Shown here: positions 53,160 to 62,671 of the stretch, piece by piece
Layout: each line of letters starts with the position of its first letter
Numbering within the stretch: position 1 is the first letter of the stretch
Source: Bretschneidera sinensis
Taxonomy: Eukaryota > Streptophyta > Magnoliopsida > Brassicales > Akaniaceae
Direction: 5' to 3'
DNA: 64,000 nucleotides
Assembly (NCBI GenBank): GCA_023935145.1
Contig: CM043699.1
Span: forward strand, 76,165,138 to 76,229,137
Notes under the pieces: model-generated
Database searches by the model: none
Seen by the model: only the letters and a program-made list of their open reading frames with translations
What the model was told of the DNA's origin: nothing
Translations under genes and position numbers: made by a program

Positions 53160-54020
53160 CTTCCTATAGAAGGGGGAATTCCCTGCCAATAGTGAAAAAA
53201 GACACGTAAGTGATACAATCACTAACCTCCCAGTTTGTCATTTATGGCGGGAGACTTTACACAAGATCGTTCAATGGGATCCAACTGCTCTGTGTAGAGG
53301 AGAACACTATTGAGAGAAACATGATGGAAGTGCATGAAAGTACTGAGGGCCTGTACATGAATGGAAGAATTTTGGCAATAAATATCCTTCGCTTAGATTT
53401 TTACTAGATCAACAGGGAGAATGATTATTGTAATTATGTGAAGAAGTGCTATAAATGTCAACTGCATGAAAATTTACAATACTTACCACCCCGAGAGCTC
53501 TTCGGTATGACCATAACCTAGCAATTCGCTACTTAGGACATAAACATGATTGGCATATTATTTCCAATGGTAATGAATACGTCTTCGTGGAAATTAACTA
53601 TTTCGCCAAGTAGGTAGAAGTAGCATTATTTTCCACCTTGAAGGCTATGCTTATGTCACGATTCATTAACCATAACAGTATCTATCTTTATAAAGTACCT
53701 TTTGAACTGATCTCAGATAATGGCATGCATTTTCGAGCCGAGGTTATGGATTTACTCAATAAGTACAAAATTGAGTGCCACAAGTCCTCTCCTTACCGAC
53801 CTCAAACTAATGGGGCAGTAGATGTAGCCAACAAGAATGTCAAGAGAATTTTAGCTAAAATGGTAGAGACTTATTATGACTAGTATGAAAAGTTTCCATT
53901 TGCATTATGGGGATCTCGAACTTCAATCAGGTCTTCTATTGGAGCTGCTCTTTACTCTTTAGTTTATTATATGGAGGTTGTTCTCCCAATCGAGGTGGAA
54001 ATTCTTTCACTAAAGATGTA
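53160..54020 (+). pseudogene. Tat-F integrase
   Basis: Zinc region: MEVHESTEGLYMNGRILA, then the CNYVKKCYKCQ Cys pair (53410-53460). The core has WHIISNGNEYVFVEINYFAK in a broken frame; ORF 53638-53883 has FELISDNGMHFRAEVMDLLN (second Asp) and SSPYRPQTNGAVDVANKNVK, in which the catalytic Glu is Asp (AVD). C-terminal YMEVVLPIEVE follows. Confidence 0.78.
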
Positions 54021-54301
54021 GGTACTCATCTTTTTCATTGATTACACATGTATTCGGCTCATTGCTTAAGGTCACTCCCTTTGAGGAAGGATAATATGAC
54101 GAGGGTACAAATTACGATGAATAGGCATATAGAAATGAGTGAAACCTACCAATTTTAATAAAATACCTTTATAAGTAGTTATAAGGCTCCCGTTACGAGT
54201 GCATTGTTAATGTATTAGAAAAGTGATCTTTGTCATATGAGAATAAAGCAAGGATGGTAGGTAAGAAATCATCATTTAACCTTGAAGGGGGTCAAATCCT
54301 T

Positions 54302-56794
54302 TGTCACTGATCCGCGTGAGAGATTCAAAGGCTCAGGAGATTTGGGTATAAGAGAGTGAGGAATTAAAGCTCCTTTTCTTGCCTAGACCAAAGTCTAGCC
54401 CTTTTTGTTTCAAGGAAAATTATTCAAAACTTTAATTAAAGTCTCATTACAATGCACTAAGCAAAGAACACATTCACAATTTAGATGCATACAAAGTGGC
54501 ACCAAAATTTATGTAAAATAGTATACAACTAAGAAAAGAAAAATTATTTTAAACATTAGACAAAGGAATGATTAAAATCGATTGTGATGTACAAATTTTT
54601 TTTTTAAAAAAAGAAACGGATTAAAGCATACTAATTTAAATAAGAGAAATAGACATATAAAGAATTAAATATTTGTGGGTTAGAACTAAGCTAAATATGT
54701 GGATTTGAATAAATTGAATAAAACTAACTGATTAGTAACAAATTGAAATAAAGCACACAACTTAGAAGAAATAAAATGAGCATTATAAAGGAATTAAAAA
54801 TGAACATTGAAGCTATCATGGATTTCATCAAATAAAAAGCAAACTAAATTTTTGAATCTATTTTCAAGGTGGTTCAAACACATAAAACATGTTAGCAATT
54901 TTGTTTCATAACCAAAAGAAGTTTAACTAACCTTTTTTGTCTAAAGAAAGTTTCCACGTTCGAGGATAATCCTCGAAAATTTTGGATGCCCTAGTGGATT
55001 TGGTAAGTTTAAAGGATTTGTTTGATTGCAGATTAGAAAATCAATTGCAAGAGGGTGGCTAGTTTGATGAACTCTCACTTGTTCTTCTTTTTGTTTCACT
55101 TTTAACTATTTTTTTTATTTTTTGTGTGCTCTCTTCTCTTTTGTTATGCTTCTTTCTTTTCTTTATTATGTTTCTCTCTTTATTCTTTTTATGTTTCTCT
55201 CTTTGCTCTCTTTTTTTTTTCTATCCTTTTTTCTTTAATTTTTTTTTCTAACTACACTTCTATTTTTCTTTGTTATGCCTCTACCCCTCACTCTCTTCAT
55301 GGTGCTTCCTTATTTTCTTGTGTTAACATTGGGTTATTATCAAAAGAAGGTGGGCTGCCCAAATGAATAAAAGAGATAACAAAAACATAGAAAAGAAAAG
55401 ATATAGCCAACCATGAGGAAAGTGAAGAGAGTAGTGCAACTTTTAAAAAGGTGTGATGGGTTTAAAAAAACAAAACGAATAGAAAGACTTCCTCTCTTTA
55501 GGTGGTTGGTCATAGGGATGAGAAAAGGGAATTTTTGAGGTGAAAGCTAGAAGTGGAAAGTGTGTTTAACAAATCAATAAAGGAAGAAGAAGACTTCTTC
55601 TTCGGTGGACGATCATGGGGAAGAGAAAGGGGAATTTTTTAAGTTAAGGCTAAAAGTGAAAGATATGTTTAATAAAGTAAGAAAGGAAAAGGAAGACATC
55701 CTCTTTGGTGGCCGGTAATGGAGAAGAGAAAAGGGAAATTTTTAAGTGAAAGCTTGAAGTGGAAGGTGTGTTTAACAAAGCAAGAAAATAAGAGGAATAC
55801 TTCCTCTTTGGTGGTCATGGGAATATAAAGGATAATTTTTGAGATGATAATGTGGAAGCTATAACTTGAAAGTTTTTTTAGTAAAGCAAAAAGGAGAGAG
55901 GAAGACTTCCTCTCTTTAGGCATGCATGTCGCCGGTTATGGAGTGAGGAAAAAGTACAATTTTTTATGTGAAAAAAGTGAAAGCTTAAAGAGAAAAAGTA
56001 TGTTCAACAAAGCAAAAAAGAAAAGGAAGACTTCTTTTCCTTAGGCACATATAGGAAGAAGATATGGAACAATTTTTGAGGTGGAAAAGGTGGAAGCTTG
56101 AAATGTTATGGTGAGTTTAACAAAGCAAAAAGGGAAGGAGAAAACTTCTTCTTATGGCACACATGTGGCCGGAAAAAAAGAGAAGAAAAAGTATAGTTTT
56201 TTAGGTGGAAAAGATGGACTTTGACACATAGGAAAATGTGGGAGCTTGGAAAGGAAATGTCCTATTAACAAGACAAAAGGGGAGAAGAAAACCTATCACT
56301 CTTACATTCACGTGGTCGATCACATGGGGAAGAGAAAGTGCATTTTTTTAAGTAAAAAATCTTATCTTTGACACATGGGAAAAAAGGAAAGCTTAAAAGG
56401 GAAATGTCTAATTAATAAGGCAAAATAGAAGAAGAAAACTTCTTCTTTTTACACTTATATGGCCGCCTATAAGTGAGAGGAAAATGCATATTTTATGTGA
56501 TGAAGAGGTGGACTTCTTAGGCTAGAAAATTAATGGGTTTTGGTTGTTTTTGTGTTAAGTAAAAATGAACTAAAGGCTTTAAGCTTGAATTTGGTATAAT
56601 CAAATATAGCCTAATTAATTTGAGCTTAAGGTGGATTTAGTGGATTGAATAAAAATGGTTTGCAATTGGTTATATTCCAAAATTAAATTCAAACCTCTGA
56701 ATTTACCTAGTTCAAGCACATTAGGATCAAAGATTTGTCATCGGAACCCACATGTGGCTCGTACAAAATTTTAGAACGAAATTGGGTATCTACA
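54302..56794. repeat. Tail-to-tail LTR region of Tat-F and Tat-G
   Basis: The right edge is clear: on the minus strand an LTR of Tat-G starts TGTAGATACCC at 56794, just after its polypurine tract. The left edge is probably the 3' LTR of Tat-F, starting TGTCACTG near 54302. I could not find the internal boundary. It contains A-rich non-coding DNA (54430-54900), a pyrimidine-rich tract (55080-55265) and a tandem array (55481-56480). No supported gene. Confidence 0.5.
55481..56480 (-). repeat. Degenerate tandem array, about nine units of 100-150 bp
   Basis: Anchor words GAAGACTTCYTCT recur near 55485, 55591, 55693, 55797, 55903, 56028, 56141, 56288 and 56436. Each is followed by GGTCG/GGCCG words, AGAGAAA(A)GG and AATTTTT, and ends with GTTTAACAAAGCAA. 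The spacing grows from about 105 to 150 bp to the right, and units at the right include an extra TTTGACACATRGGAAAA segment. Confidence 0.85.
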
Positions 56795-56812
56795 ATTTGT
56801 CCCCCTTTGATT
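56795..56812 (-). promoter_or_regulatory. Polypurine tract of Tat-G
   Basis: Minus AATCAAAGGGGGACAAAT directly precedes the LTR start TGTAGATACCC. Confidence 0.75.
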
Positions 56813-57058
56813 AGGGCTAATTTGAGAGTTCCAATCAAATGTTGTGCGTAATTGCTTCAAAATTTTGGAACGACAAATATGCGATGCGTGAATAAAAGCA
56901 AACGTTTTATGAGGTAAAGTTGGCATCATGGGAACACCTAAGAGAATGATACGTATATGAAGTGACAGAGCCAACATCCATTCACTTGTGAGATACTTTT
57001 GGATTAACTTGTGCTTGCTTTGAGGTTTTGGGTTACATGCTTTGAGGTTTTGGTTTGT
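56813..57058 (-). other. Tat-G non-coding DNA before the polypurine tract
   Basis: No ORF or recognisable motif. The distal end grades into the GGACTTTTGG repeats. Confidence 0.5.
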
Positions 57059-57059
57059 A

Positions 57060-57143
57060 TGTTGTAAGGACTTTTGGTGATTTTCCTGCTATTTGGACTT
57101 TTGGGGATTTGTCTGCTAGGAAGACTTTTTGTGATTTGCAAAA
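57060..57143 (-). repeat. 27-bp SPK-coding repeats, distal part
   Basis: About three units of the plus-strand form GGACTTTTGGTGATTTNCCT, belonging to the same array as 58584-58850 and separated from it by the isolated LTR. Confidence 0.8.
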
Positions 57144-57146
57144 ACT

Positions 57147-58578
57147 TGATGCGATGAAATTGACACTAGCAAGTGCACTAATCGTTCAAGTAATAAAATA
57201 ATGAGTAAATATCGTTCCCAACGAGGACTGAACAAGTACTACAAAAATTATGACTAAACTCTTACTGTTATTTGAGCAAACGAATAATCGTCAGAGAAAA
57301 GTTTACTAACAATTAACTAAAGGGAAAAACAGAACGCAATAGTAAATAACGGAAGATTTGCAAACTTTGGAATGAAGATTCTTATGAACTAACGTGCTAA
57401 GGACTCGACTTCACCTAAACCATTATTGACAAGAGTTTTGAATGGACAAGTTTCGTTTACTACATTTTTCAAGATGGTAGAATCCCCAATAAATTGGTTA
57501 TCTATATTCCAGGTCTAACCACAATCTCAAGAATCATCAACTTCAAATATCCCTATTCCAGGTCTATTCTAGATTAATTCAACTTAAGAAGCATTAAGTT
57601 CAATGGAATTCCTTTCAGTTAAATCTCCCTATTCGGTTACGATTTAAACAGACCACATGAACTTCCTAGAATCCCTAGTCGGTTACTCCTATTTCATTCA
57701 TGGCATGTTTTACCCTGACTTTGCATAGATAACAATTCAACATCATATTTATTAATTCAACCATTCATAAAAGCATAGCTTCTCTATTTGACACATCACC
57801 ATGCCTCAAGATGGAATCTAAATAATAAACAGCATTAAGAACAATAAAACACTCTTTGAAAAACAAAGTAAATTCCAACTTGTCCAAATAGCACTCATGA
57901 CATAGGTTTAGGATCCATCTATCCTTAACACAAAAATATCTACTCTATAATAATATTCAAACAACCCATGTTCATATTATAAAACATCAACATAACTAGA
58001 TAAGAATAATACAAAACCGGAGAAGAATGATTTATAAGCTTCGGAGTAGCCTCCCGGAGTGTCTCCGACTCTCCTTTTGCGTCTCATCTCCTCCAAATTC
58101 TGTTTTTTTCTTCTACAGCCATGCTCTCCCTCCTTGTTCAACTAGGGTTTCTATTTATAATATTCAAAATCCGTGGACCGACGCTGTAGCACCAACATCC
58201 CAACGCTGCAGCACCGAGACATATTTTGAACCCTATTCTGGCGCTGCAGCTCCAACTTTCCAGCACTGCAGCGCCAACTTTCTATCCAAATTCCTCTATT
58301 TATGCCAGCTTCTAGTGCTGCAGCGCCATCTTTCCAGTGCTGCAGCCTTGAGTTTCTGTCTCCTTCACACATTTTGCCCTTCTAGTGCTCCAGTAAGTGT
58401 CTGCACAGAAGATTTCCAAGACTTAGTATTGATCATTCAACTAAAACAACTATTAGTAGAATAAGATAAACTAAAATCAAATTTCTAAAAACACATGCAA
58501 CACAATTCTAATGCTTAAGATCAACACCAAAAACGTGCCTAAAAGCAGTATAATAACACGATTTATTCCGAGTTATCA
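57147..58578 (-). repeat. Isolated LTR (1432 bp) inside the Tat-G repeat array
   Basis: On the minus strand it runs from TGATAACTCGGAATAAATCG (58578) to TTTCATCGCATCA (57147). It has a TATA box, minus TTATAAATAG (58160-58151), and a GC-rich block with CGCTGCAGCACC and CTGCAGCGCC words (about 58180-58400). No matching 5-bp duplication is visible. On the minus strand the LTR end is followed by AGTTTTTGC, resembling the first bases of an internal region before a PBS, so it may be a 5' LTR cut at the PBS, not a clean solo LTR. The 145-codon plus ORF across it is not a gene. Confidence 0.75.
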
Positions 58579-58583
58579 CCTAT

Positions 58584-58850
58584 TGTGAAGACTTTCAGTG
58601 ATTTTCTTACTGTGAAGACTTTTGGGGATTACTGTGACGACTTTTGGGGATATGCCTGCTAGGGGACTTTTGTTGATTTGCCTGTTGTGATAACTTTTGG
58701 TGATTTTCCTACTACGAGGACTTTTGGTGATTTGTCTACTAGGATGACTTTTGGTGATTTCCTTACTATATAGACTTTTGGTGATTTGCCTACTATGAAG
58801 ACTTTTGGGGATTGTCTGCTAATAGGACTTTTGGGGATTTTCCTATTGGC
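58584..58850 (-). repeat. 27-bp tandem repeat coding a 9-residue SPK motif
   Basis: About nine to ten units of plus GACTTTTGGTGATTTGCCTA plus seven bases. On the minus strand, in frame with the end of the Tat-G integrase (which reads GPYQVKKILFEGAN just before), the units translate as variants of ILVDKSPKV. The frame meets a stop near 58670. Confidence 0.82.
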
Positions 58851-59825
58851 CCCTTCGAATAATATCTTCTTAACTTGATATGGGCCTGACTAGTTTGGTC
58901 TGAATTTATCTCCCGAGTCATAGACTAGTAGTTTGAGTTCTTTTATCATATAATGTCCTTCCTTGATATCCTAATGCTTTACTTTCTTGTTGAAAGCCTG
59001 TGCAACCCTTTTCTAATATCATTGGGCATAATAGAGAGCCTTCAACCACTTTTTATAAATCAATTCTAACTCATCATATCACATCTGAATCCAATCCACC
59101 TCTTCCAATTGACTTTCCTTGGTTGTCCTTAGTGAAAGATTTTCCACCTCGATTGGGAGAACTACCTCCATACCATAGATTAAAGCATAAGGAGTGGAGC
59201 CTTTAGAAGACCTGATAGAAGTTTGATTTCTATACAATGCAAAAGGAAACTTCTTACGCCAATCATGATAAGTCTCCATCAATTTAGCCAATATGCTATG
59301 GGCATTCTTGTTGGCTGCTTCTACTTCTCTATTGGTACAAGGTCGGTAAGGAGAGTATTTATGGCGCTCAAATTTATACTTATTGAGTAAATCCACTACC
59401 TTGCCTTGGAAATACATACCAATGTCAGAGATCTGTTCAAAAGATACTTTATAATGACAGATGATGTTCGGGCTAATGAATTGTGCCACATGCTTAGCCT
59501 TCTAGGTGTAAAATGGTGTGGCTTTTACCTATTTGGTGAAATAATCAATTGCCATAAGGATATATATTATTACTGTTGGATGCTTTGGGAGATATTTTAT
59601 CGATTATGTTTATGCTCCAAGTAGCAAAAGCCCAAGGTGTGGTCATGCTGAAGAGCTTTCAAGGTGGCAAATGTTGCAGATTGCTATACAACTAACACTT
59701 GTGGTACTTCTTCATATAATTAGGATAATTAATCTCCATTCTGATATAGTAATAATCAATGCAGAGGATCTTTCTTACAAACATTCTTTCATTCATGTGC
59801 GGACCTCCAGTACCTTCATGCACTT
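58851..59825 (-). pseudogene. Tat-G integrase
   Basis: The zinc region at about 59800-59690 (HMNERM, ILCIDYYYIRMEINYPNYMK, KYHKC) is cut by Ath-H at 59825. The core in ORF 59489-59079 has FEQISDIGMYFQGKVVDLLN (second Asp; the DNG reads DIG), SPYRPCTNREVEAANKNAHS (Glu kept), KFPFALYRNQTSIRSS and YGMEVVLPIEVENLSL. The C-terminal RPNxSGPYQVKKIL motif is followed directly by the SPK repeats. Stops occur near 58960-59010, 59078, 59500 and 59690. Confidence 0.8.
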
Positions 59826-60079
59826 TGATGAGAGTCATATAATGCATCTAAACAATACTTAATTGTTAGCATTTTAGGGTCGATCTTGGTCGTAATCGCA
59901 CTTTTACATTTTAATAACTCTAAAGTGATATTCACAAATCATTGACTTAATTCAATGCATTTTCAGGTGCTTTGAGTACAAAAGAGATGATAAAGCGATC
60001 CATGTTTAAAGCACCAAAAGATCTTGGGTGTCGGTGCTCGTATTTGTCCAAGGTTTAGACATATCCAAACATGATTCAA

Positions 60080-61016
60080 TGTTGGTATTTATCTAAGGTT
60101 TAAACAGGTGTAAACATGGTTTAAAGATGGTTAAAGTCTAAACCGATGTTGGAGGATCAAAGTTCAACAAGTTAGAAGGCTGCACACATGTGTGTGCTAC
60201 ATTTTGGAGCAAGGGAAGGCCATGCGCACTAGTGCATGCACTTCTGCACACAAGTAGAAGGGTGTTGTGTGAAGGGGACAGCAACTCAAAGCTACAGCAC
60301 TGGAACCTGGCAGGAATAACACAAGGGACAGAAACTCAAAGCTGCAGTGCTGGGAAGTCAACGCTGTAGCACTAGCCAGCACACATGGACAACATGCTTT
60401 AGCCTTCTCTTAGATGCATGAATGCAAGGTTAAAACACACAGCACCACTTAGGATTGATTGAGGGCCATGGTTAAGTGGTCATCAAGATCTAAAGGTGGA
60501 GAATGACATACAAGATTGGACAAGAAGTTTGTGCACTATATAAAGGGTCACCTAGGTTCAATCTCAACAGCAAGAAGACACAAGAATGTGATGATGTAAC
60601 TTGTGAGACATGTGTGTGAATGAGAGAATTGTGTGAGAGTGCAAAGAAACATACATGCAAGAGGGACTCATTGTAGAGAGGCTGGTTGTAAAGAAGAGAG
60701 GGTAGTATAGAATTATTAGAAAGCTTTGTAATAGGTCTATCACTTTCTAGTTCTCTTCTTGGTTCCTTCAAGAACTTGAGGTTTCTTGGAGGGGGTTGCT
60801 GAATTGTAAAGAACGATTGATTTAGTGCAGAGAGTTCATAGGAACTCACGGTGACGTAGGCACATTGCCGAACCTCGATAACAAATTGCTTGTCTTCTTT
60901 CATTCTTTGATTTTCTGTTCTTGTGTTCGATTGCTAAAATTCTTTCTACAAGTCATTCCAGACTTGGGTGTTTGGAAGATCACCACCTGGGCATCTTGTC
61001 AAGGTGATTTCCAACA
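60080..61016 (+). repeat. Copia solo LTR inside the Ath-H LTR
   Basis: From TGTTGGTATTTATCTAAGG to GGTGATTTCCAACA, alignable end to end with the Cop-2 LTRs, including TATA (CACTATATAAAGGG, 60535-60547) and GC words at about 60285-60385. Flanks are TTCAA (60075-60079) and TTCAT (61017-61021). The empty site in the Ath-B LTR (about 14720-14735, minus strand) confirms that only one copy is ancestral. No internal DNA remains, so it is a true solo LTR. Confidence 0.92.
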
Positions 61017-61498
61017 TTCATAGATGGTTGAAGTCTAAACTAAGGTTGGAGTAATAAAGTACATTAAGTTAAAAGACTGCACACAAGTGTGTGCATCACT
61101 TTGGAGCAAGGTAAGGGTAGGCACACTAGTGTGTGCACTTCTTCATACATGCTAAAGGAGTTTCACTAAATTGCCAGAATTTCCCGTGCAGATCAATCAT
61201 CTTTGTAGATTAAACTGTATTGATGTAGGAAGAACTAGGAGATGAGCCATATATGATTAGAAATATCCAGAAGTCTATTTTCTGGAGAATTTTACGGTTT
61301 GTAAAAAGGAGTTTTCTAGAGAAAGTTATGGCAGTTTTAGTAAACACAGGGCAGGCCTCCAGATCAGATTCCACCTTGCGCCGCGCCCCTCACTTTCCAG
61401 CGCTGCACTCTCACTTTCCAGCTCCCACTCGGTCCAAGACCAAATTAGGGCTGCACAATGACATTTTTTTGGACCAAAATGCCCCTAACTACTTGTGA

Positions 61499-61510
61499 TC
61501 TATAAATAGA
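61499..61510 (+). promoter_or_regulatory. TATA box of Ath-H LTR
   Basis: TCTATAAATAGA, about 55 bp after the GC-rich words. Confidence 0.73.
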
Positions 61511-62442
61511 TGCTTAAAGAGTGTGCAGCCAACATTCATTTTAAGAAAGGAGGAGAGAAAAAAGAGAGAATCCAAGGGATCCAAATCCAGCATTCTTCCA
61601 TTTTATTTCTAAGTTTCTTGAGGGCTGGAAATCAAGGGGGAGAGCATTCATATTGTTCTTCCAACTTGGACTCCATAGCCAAATCAAGGGGAGAGCATCC
61701 ATATTGTTCTTCCACCTTGAGTTTCATGGCCAACTAATCTTTATACAAGGGAAAGGGATGAATCCTTAGGGATTTATTGTTCCTTATTTATTTTTCTTGA
61801 TTCGGTTGTACGAATTTATTGTTGAATATTGTTTGTGAATTATTCATTGATTAAGTAAGAAGGATTTGAGTTCATGTGATAGATGCATTTTTTATTCTTC
61901 TTCTTTTAGATTCTCTTAATCCGGTGATTGCATCCTTCTCCTCCATTGATGTTGTTTGGATGTGATTGATTCCGGTAGATTTATTTTACTGATTTTCCAT
62001 TAGTGCGATATTGTCATTGTGATATATTGTCGTTTCTTGATAATCTTTAAGATCGGTCTTGTGTGCTTGAACCGAAATCAATGAGTAATTTGTAGCAATT
62101 ATATTAGAGTTATAAATTCACTAGATTGAATATATTCCGATTGCTTGTTTGGGATGTGAAACTTGCAATCGAGATAAAATCAATTGAATCAAGAGTGGAA
62201 ATAGGGAACGAACCTAAGGAGGATTCCCGGAACCTTGTTATTTCTTATTTATATTTCATTTACATTCACGCAATTTTTCTTACATTATCTCATTATCAAA
62301 ACCCAAAAATCTTTCGTTTAACTTTTATCGTTCGTTTTAAGGTTTACACATTTTCCTTTGTACTTAACTTGTTTCCCTGTGGAATCGACACCCCAAAGTT
62401 GTACTACAACTACTGTGTTATACTTTGGGCGTAATCAAATTT

Positions 62443-62460
62443 TGGCGCCGTTGCCGGGGA
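62443..62460 (+). promoter_or_regulatory. Primer-binding site of Ath-H (tRNA-Asp)
   Basis: TGGCGCCGTTGCCGGGGA, five bases after the LTR. This is the known Athila PBS, complementary to the 3' end of plant tRNA-Asp. Confidence 0.92.
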
Positions 62461-62671
62461 AACAAGCTTAAGTACAAGGAAGCTTGTCAACTTTGAGTGT
62501 GACGGTAAAAGAATTGTAAATATTTTTCTTTTCAGCAGTTTGTAAATACGGTAATATTGTTCCTTTACCTTTGTTTTTATTTTCTAATTTTCTTTTATTA
62601 CCTTGTTTTATTTATTTTATTTTCCTGTTTTATTTATTTTATTTTATTTTCCCCTCTAAATTAATTGGCAC
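62461..62671 (+). other. Ath-H leader
   Basis: Non-coding, T-rich (TTTTATTTATTTTATTTT runs at about 62570-62655). No ORF. It would hold the packaging signal, but nothing specific is recognisable. Confidence 0.5.

Larger units (their letters stand above)
49985..54301 (+). mobile_element. Tat-F: heavily decayed Tat-lineage gypsy remnant
   Basis: Protease, RT, RNase H, a second archaeal-type RNase H and integrase are recognisable in order on the plus strand, but every domain has stops, frameshifts or deletions. The double RNase H is the hallmark of the Tat (Ogre/Retand) lineage. It is cut on the left by Gyp-E. A purine tract at about 54282-54297 (GAAGGGGGTCAAATCC) resembles the tract of Tat-G and may mark its 3' LTR start near 54302. 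Confidence 0.8.
54302..59825 (-). mobile_element. Tat-G: 3' part of a Tat-lineage gypsy element
   Basis: On the minus strand: integrase (59825-58851), a repetitive C-terminal tail, non-coding DNA, polypurine tract and 3' LTR. It is interrupted by the isolated LTR at 57147-58578 and cut on the right by Ath-H, which entered the integrase zinc region. RT and upstream domains would lie beyond Ath-H, outside the window. The left end is not resolved from Tat-F. Confidence 0.75.
59826..62437 (+). repeat. 5' LTR of Ath-H (2612 bp including a nested solo LTR)
   Basis: From TGATGAGAGTCATATAATGC to CTTTGGGCGTAATCA. Without the nested 937-bp LTR it is about 1.67 kb. Order: U3 start, copia-like segment (60025-60079, continued 61017-61165), GC-rich words with CTTTCCAGCGCTGCA (61370-61445), TATA box (61499-61510), R-U5 (to 62437). 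Confidence 0.9.

Noticed and set aside
55124..55366. Hydrophobic 80-codon ORF
   Set aside because: Encoded by a pyrimidine-rich tract in the Tat LTR region. No family similarity.
58027..58464. 145-codon plus ORF
   Set aside because: Antisense to the isolated LTR and crossing its TATA box and GC block. Composition reflects the LTR, not a protein.
58584..58850. Regular short repeats as a CRISPR array
   Set aside because: Units are contiguous and degenerate with no distinct spacers, in a plant retrotransposon context.
60490..60903. 137-codon minus ORF
   Set aside because: Antisense to the copia solo LTR, across its TATA box and leader. No similarity to a host protein.
62443..62460. Possible tRNA gene at the tRNA-Asp-like sequence
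   Set aside because: Only the 18-nt complement of the 3' end is present, at the PBS position next to an LTR. There is no tRNA body.
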